Positions 5,280 through 9,272 of a DNA stretch of 9,272 bases are shown one piece after another (positions within the stretch are counted from its first letter, which is position 1; each line of letters begins with the position of its first letter). A program made the translations under genes and the position numbers. Source of the stretch: Simkania sp. (GTDB lineage: Bacteria; Chlamydiota; Chlamydiia; Chlamydiales; Simkaniaceae); contig JANQSR010000091.1 of the NCBI GenBank assembly GCA_028279205.1, positions 1-9,272 of the forward strand, written 5' to 3'. The notes below the pieces were generated by a model, which was given only the letters and a program-made list of their open reading frames with translations, did not search any database and was not told the DNA's origin.

Positions 5280-7859
5280 ATGAGTCAGGAAGGATACAAC
5301 CACATTGCGATTGAGCATAAATGGCAAGAGTATTGGAGGGAAAAACAGCTCTTCAAAGTCGAAGTCGATCATTCAAAACCCAAGTACTATATTTTGGACA
5401 TGTTTCCCTATCCTTCGGGAGCGGGGCTACATGTCGGTCATGTCACGGGGTATACTGCAACAGATATATTAGCCCGTTTCAAGAGACAAAAGGGTTTTAA
5501 TGTCTTGCACCCGATGGGATGGGACAGCTTTGGCCTTCAGGCAGAGCAGTACGCGCTGCGCACTGGAACCCATCCAAAGGAGACAACTGAGAAAAACATC
5601 AACACCTATCGTCGCCAACTTCAGTCTCTCGGGTTTAGCTACGATTGGGATAGAGAGTTGAGAACGAGTGATCCTGACTACTACAAGTGGACTCAGTGGA
5701 TTTTTACCAAGCTCCATGAGTTAGGACTTGCCTATGAAGCAGAAATTTTAGTCAACTATTGCCCAGATTTAAAGACTGTTTTGGCGAACGAAGAGGTTGA
5801 AAATGGCAAGTCGGTCGAGGGGGGGTATCGAGTAGAAAGAGTTCCGATGCGCCAGTGGGTTTTAAAGATCACCGCCTACGCAAGCCGACTTTTAGACGAC
5901 TTAGAAACCTTGGATTGGCCAGAGTACTTGAAAGTTTTGCAAAGGAACTGGGTTGGGAGAAGGGAGGGAACACAAGTTGTTTTCTCAGAAGATCGGACCA
6001 AAACTTCTATTCCCGTCTTTACAACCCGCCCTGATACATTGTTTGGGGTTACTTTCTTGGTTCTTTCTCCTGAGCATCCGTTTGTTGATCAGATTAAAAC
6101 CAAAGAGCAGCGTAAAGAGGTTGAAGAGTGTCGGAAGCAGACCTCTTTTAAAAGTGATTTAGAAAGAACTGAGCTCAATAAAGAGAAAACAGGGGTTTGG
6201 ACAGGAGCCTATGCCAAGCATCCAATCACTAAAGATCTGATCCCTATTTGGATTGCTGATTATGTCTTGATGGGGTATGGAACGGGAGCTGTGATGGGTG
6301 TTCCTGGCGCAGATGAGAGAGATTTTGAATTTGCTAAAAAGTTTGGTTTGAAGGTGATTGCTCCTTATGATCCAGCACTAAAAGAGCATTTAGACGGGAT
6401 ACCCGAAGGGTGTGTAGAGGCCGATTTTCGCTCAGAGATCTTGAGGGGTGATCGATGTTGGACAAAAGGGGGGCGGATCATCAATGGGAATGGTTCTGAC
6501 TTAGATATCAATGGTCTCGGTGTGGAAGAGGCAAAACGGAGAGTCGTCGATTGGCTCGAAAAAAACAAATGTGGTAAAAGATCGATACTTTACAAACTAC
6601 GTGACTGGCTTTTTTCAAGACAAAGGTATTGGGGTGAGCCTTTCCCCGTGTTGCATTTCAAAGATGGAACGAAAAGGCTCTTAGATTTGGATGAGCTTCC
6701 TTTGACACTGCCAGATCTTGTCGATTACAACCCTCGAGAAAAGGGAGGCGTTCCCCTTGATAACCTGCCTGATTGGGTCAACATGGTTGATCCTAAAACA
6801 GGAAAGCAGGCGAAAAGGGAGACGAATACGATGCCCCAGTGGGCAGGCTCTTGTTGGTACTACCTCCGTTTTTGTGATCCTCACAATAGTGAGGCTGCCT
6901 GGGATAAGGAAATAGAAAAGTATTGGATGCCCGTCGACCTCTATGTTGGGGGGGTTGAGCATGCAGTTTTGCACTTGCTCTACGCCCGTTTTTGGCATAA
7001 AGTCCTCTTCGATCTCGGGCTTGTCTCAACATCAGAGCCCTTTCAAACGATGCGCAACCAAGGTTTGGTTACGGCTGAGTCTTTTAAACGGCAAAATGGG
7101 GGGTATGCCGATCCAGGGCAGGTATTCAAGAAGGGGGAAGATTACTTTGAGCATGGGAAAAGTGAAATACTTAAAGTCTTTGTAGAGAAGATGTCTAAAT
7201 CAAAGCTCAATGGCATCACGCCCGATGAGACTGTGAAGAGCTTGGGGGCGGATAGCTTGCGCCTTTATGAGATGTTCATGGGACCGTTTGAAAAAGAGAA
7301 ATTTTGGAATAGAGATGCAATTGGTGGGTGCCGACGGTTTCTCGATCGATTCTATCAAACGGTGACTTCGGAAAAGGTGACTGATGAAGAGAGTTTTGAA
7401 GGGATGAAATTGGCATATATCTTGGTAAAGGGGGTAGAAAAAGATATTGAAGCGATGCTCTTTAACACAGCAATTGCAAAGCTCATGGAATTTCTTAACG
7501 CCTTTATCAAGCTGGATCGATATCCGAGAAAAGCACTCCGGATGGCAACGCAGGCTTTGCACCCTTTTGCGCCGCACCTATCTGAAGAGTGTTGGGAAAT
7601 ACTAGGTCAGAAACTGGGGACTTTGATGTTTGAGCCCTATCCAGAGGTTGATGAATCCTATCTGGAAGAGTCAAAAACGACCTATGTTGTGCAAGTAAAC
7701 GGAAAGCTTCGACACAGACTCCACCTTTCAAAGGGAGTGTCGCAAGATCTTTTGATGGGTTTAATCAGAAAGGAGCCCAAAATGAGAACATTTCTCGAGG
7801 GGGAGGTTATTAAAGTGATCTTTGTTCAAGACAAACTCATCAATCTTGTGGTCAGATGA
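5280..7859 (+). CDS. leuS: Leucyl-tRNA synthetase
   Basis: This class I synthetase charges tRNA-Leu with leucine and hydrolyses mischarged products in an inserted editing domain. I prefer ATG 5280 (MSQEGYNHIAIEHKWQEYW, 859 residues), since LeuRS proteins normally start just before this YNH...KWQ segment. ATG 5259 would add seven residues (MVFICDF). With the 5280 numbering, the HIGH-type motif HVGH is at 51-54. The editing-domain threonine-rich motif TTRPDT is at 248-253, and its acidic motif is at 341-348. The catalytic-core segment RDWLFSRQRYWGEPFP follows at about 441-456, and KMSKS is at 637-641. The tRNA-binding C-terminal domain ends with VQVNGKLR and a short terminal fold. Two conserved positions differ: FGLQAEQ for the usual FGLPAEQ (Q87), and VPGADERD where GHD or AHD is usual (A344). 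The stop overlaps the next gene's start as ATGA, implying translational coupling. Confidence 0.98.
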   Translation: MSQEGYNHIAIEHKWQEYWREKQLFKVEVDHSKPKYYILDMFPYPSGAGLHVGHVTGYTATDILARFKRQKGFNVLHPMGWDSFGLQAEQYALRTGTHPKETTEKNINTYRRQLQSLGFSYDWDRELRTSDPDYYKWTQWIFTKLHELGLAYEAEILVNYCPDLKTVLANEEVENGKSVEGGYRVERVPMRQWVLKITAYASRLLDDLETLDWPEYLKVLQRNWVGRREGTQVVFSEDRTKTSIPVFTTRPDTLFGVTFLVLSPEHPFVDQIKTKEQRKEVEECRKQTSFKSDLERTELNKEKTGVWTGAYAKHPITKDLIPIWIADYVLMGYGTGAVMGVPGADERDFEFAKKFGLKVIAPYDPALKEHLDGIPEGCVEADFRSEILRGDRCWTKGGRIINGNGSDLDINGLGVEEAKRRVVDWLEKNKCGKRSILYKLRDWLFSRQRYWGEPFPVLHFKDGTKRLLDLDELPLTLPDLVDYNPREKGGVPLDNLPDWVNMVDPKTGKQAKRETNTMPQWAGSCWYYLRFCDPHNSEAAWDKEIEKYWMPVDLYVGGVEHAVLHLLYARFWHKVLFDLGLVSTSEPFQTMRNQGLVTAESFKRQNGGYADPGQVFKKGEDYFEHGKSEILKVFVEKMSKSKLNGITPDETVKSLGADSLRLYEMFMGPFEKEKFWNRDAIGGCRRFLDRFYQTVTSEKVTDEESFEGMKLAYILVKGVEKDIEAMLFNTAIAKLMEFLNAFIKLDRYPRKALRMATQALHPFAPHLSEECWEILGQKLGTLMFEPYPEVDESYLEESKTTYVVQVNGKLRHRLHLSKGVSQDLLMGLIRKEPKMRTFLEGEVIKVIFVQDKLINLVVR

Positions 7860-9139
7860 TAACACCCCTGTACAACTTTTGCTTAATTTTAGTCCTTGGT
7901 TACAGGCTTGTCAGGTCTTTTTTCCTTCGGGATCATTTTTTAAAAAACTTACTTGTTCGTTTTAATAAAGGAGAAAGGCTTCCGTCACCCAAAAGGGGGG
8001 AGGTGATTTGGCTCCACGCTTCTTCCATGGGAGAAACCAAGGCTCTTTCGACTCTTGTTCCCCATATTCGCAAGTCCTATCCAGGTGCTTTTATCTTGGT
8101 CTCAACGATGACTAGGACGGGTCAAAAAGAGGCTAAAAGGTTGATCACGAGTGCTGATGCTTTTTGTCACCTTCCTCTCGATCTTTCCTGGATCATGCGC
8201 CCTTTTGTCAAGAGGTTAAAGCCCCGTTTGCTGATTCTCATTGAAGGGGAGTTTTGGTACCATCTCTTAAAAGAGGTCAAGAAACAGGGGGGCAGAGTCG
8301 CTCTTGTCAATGGCAGGATCTCTGAAAAATCTTTTAGGCTTTACCTCTTGTTTAGACCGTTTGCTCGGGCTCTTTTCGAAAAAGTCGATCTTTTTTGTGT
8401 ACAAAACCAGGAACATCTCGAAAGATTTTTAAATCTTGGCATCGATCCTGGTCGATTAACTGTGACGAGTTACCTCAAATATGACGTTCAAAATGTAAAA
8501 ACTTCCGACTTGGAGGTGCAATTATGGAAAAAGAGGCTCTTTCTTCAGGATCAAGATTTCATCTTGACGGCGGGTTCGACCCATCAAGGAGAAGAGGCCT
8601 TTCTTCTAGAGGTGTTAAAATCTCTTTGGGATCGATATGAAAATCTAAAGCTCCTGATTGTGCCCAGAAAACCCGACAGATTTTTGAAAGTAAAAAAGCT
8701 CATTGAAGAGCATTGCATTCCCTATGCGAGCTATTCATCTTTAGACTCTCAGAAAGGGGCAAGCCGGTTGATTTTGATTGATGCTATGGGGGTTTTGCCA
8801 ACCTGTTATCACTCTTCCGATTTGGCAATTGTTGGTGGCAGTTTTTTTCGGGGCGTAGGTGGCCACGACGTTTTTGAGCCAGTGAGCATGGGAAAGCCAG
8901 TGCTTTTTGGCCCTTACATAGAGCATCAAAAAGAGTTTGCTAAACCCCTTTTGCAATCGGGCGTTGCTCGGAAAGTTCCTATTGAAGAGCTCTCTCTTAC
9001 TCTGGAGAAATATCTATCAAACCCCCCACTTCTCAAAGAGGAGCAGAGAAAAGCAAAAGAATTTGCAAAGAGTGTGAGAGGATCCTCTTTTAAGAGTTGG
9101 CAGCAGGTCAAGCGACTTCTCGATCCAAGTCTCCATTAA
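7856..9139 (+). CDS. waaA: 3-deoxy-D-manno-octulosonic acid (Kdo) transferase
   Basis: WaaA (KdtA, called GseA in Chlamydia) is a GT-B-fold glycosyltransferase that moves Kdo from CMP-Kdo to lipid A precursor at the cytoplasmic face of the inner membrane. Chlamydial enzymes are known to add several Kdo residues, creating the genus-specific epitope. The 427-residue product has a hydrophobic, basic N-terminus (residues 1-30) suited to membrane attachment. The N-terminal motif WLHASSMGET at 52-61 contains the likely catalytic base E60. EGEFW is at 130-134 and NGRIS at 152-156. In the nucleotide-binding half, AGSTHQGEE is at 239-247, VPRKPDRF at 269-276 (often PRHPERF), and GGSF with GGHDVFEP at 327-342. 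The ATG overlaps the leuS stop by 4 bp, so the two are probably one transcript. The number of Kdo units added cannot be read from the sequence. Confidence 0.96.
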   Translation: MITPLYNFCLILVLGYRLVRSFFLRDHFLKNLLVRFNKGERLPSPKRGEVIWLHASSMGETKALSTLVPHIRKSYPGAFILVSTMTRTGQKEAKRLITSADAFCHLPLDLSWIMRPFVKRLKPRLLILIEGEFWYHLLKEVKKQGGRVALVNGRISEKSFRLYLLFRPFARALFEKVDLFCVQNQEHLERFLNLGIDPGRLTVTSYLKYDVQNVKTSDLEVQLWKKRLFLQDQDFILTAGSTHQGEEAFLLEVLKSLWDRYENLKLLIVPRKPDRFLKVKKLIEEHCIPYASYSSLDSQKGASRLILIDAMGVLPTCYHSSDLAIVGGSFFRGVGGHDVFEPVSMGKPVLFGPYIEHQKEFAKPLLQSGVARKVPIEELSLTLEKYLSNPPLLKEEQRKAKEFAKSVRGSSFKSWQQVKRLLDPSLH

Positions 9140-9173
9140 AGATTTTTACCTTAGAAAAAACGTACGCGTTCAC

Positions 9174-9181
9174 GGGGGGGG
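9174..9181 (+). repeat. G8 homopolymer in the waaA downstream spacer
   Basis: Eight consecutive G lie 35 bp after the waaA stop and end one base before TTTAAC, a possible -35 for the next gene. If TAAAAT at 9188-9193 were the -10 instead, the run would fall inside the spacer. Confidence 0.85.
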
Positions 9182-9210
9182 TTTAACTAAAATATTTTAC
9201 CGTGTATGCT
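9182..9210 (+). promoter_or_regulatory. Possible promoter for the gene at the right edge
   Basis: TTTAAC (9182-9187) and TATGCT (9205-9210) are separated by 17 bases. The -35 match is poor (3 of 6) and the -10 is moderate. The start codon at 9220 lies only 9 bases beyond the -10, so the leader would be very short. I see no terminator hairpin between waaA and this point, so read-through is possible. Confidence 0.3.
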
Positions 9211-9219
9211 GTGGGTCTT

Positions 9220-9272
9220 ATGAAACACGAAGAAACCATAGATTGGAAAGAACGGTACTTTCAGCTGCTTGA
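9220..9272 (+). CDS. Start of an unidentified gene downstream of waaA (partial, cut by window edge)
   Basis: An ATG at 9220 opens a frame that stays open to the window end, giving 17 complete codons (MKHEETIDWKERYFQLL). It is on the same strand as leuS-waaA, 80 bp after the waaA stop. Two in-frame GTG codons at 9202 and 9211 are alternative starts. The charged, helical start is compatible with a cytoplasmic protein but is too short to name. Confidence 0.5.
   Translation, partial: MKHEETIDWKERYFQLL

Noticed and set aside
5819..5825. G7 run in leuS (a second one at 6948-6954) as further slippage sites
   Set aside because: They encode conserved Gly-Gly positions in an essential enzyme, so glycine codon choice explains them better than phase variation.
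6681..6998. Open frames on the opposite strand of leuS, dnaN and waaA
   Set aside because: They lie entirely within well-supported genes, show no recognisable domains and have no initiation context.
9152..9172. AACG-TACG-CGTT hairpin after waaA as a terminator
   Set aside because: The stem is four base pairs and it is followed by G residues rather than a T tract.

Overview
The window looks like chromosomal DNA of a bacterium in the phylum Chlamydiota (class Chlamydiia), most likely an environmental, Parachlamydiales-type lineage rather than a Chlamydiaceae pathogen. I base this on the LeuRS, Kdo-transferase and RecF sequences, which read as chlamydial in style from memory, and on two gene neighbourhoods, recF-dnaN-smpB and leuS-waaA, that I recall from Chlamydia trachomatis. 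No database search was possible. Coding density is high. Base composition looks moderate. I see no mobile elements, CRISPR arrays, rRNA or tRNA genes.

Left half (1-5051), all on the minus strand. In transcription order: a 481-residue protein of unknown function built from apparent winged-helix segments; a TerC-family membrane protein starting around its stop codon; smpB (trans-translation); dnaN (sliding clamp); recF (recombination mediator); and the first codons of a further gene that leaves the window at base 1. Promoter-like pairs precede the 481-residue gene, smpB and dnaN. The dnaN -35 hexamer is a perfect TTGACA that contains the smpB stop codon. dnaN and recF overlap by 10 bp.

Right half (5259-9272), all on the plus strand: leuS (leucyl-tRNA synthetase) and waaA/kdtA (Kdo transferase) share an ATGA stop/start overlap. 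They are followed by the start of another gene cut by the window end. The two halves diverge from an AT-rich region of about 0.2 kb that carries three copies of the octamer GATTATCT.

The genes are mostly core housekeeping functions: DNA replication and repair, ribosome rescue, aminoacylation and lipopolysaccharide inner-core synthesis. The most interesting details are at sequence level. A 16-bp tandem duplication at the 3' end of dnaN shifts the frame, replaces the expected stop and creates the overlap with recF. Eight-base G/C homopolymers lie inside two genes, where a one-base slip in either direction truncates the protein, and a third lies beside a likely promoter. LeuRS carries two substitutions in normally conserved motifs. 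I did not find a convincing new multi-gene system; the 481-residue protein is the only substantial gene without a clear function.
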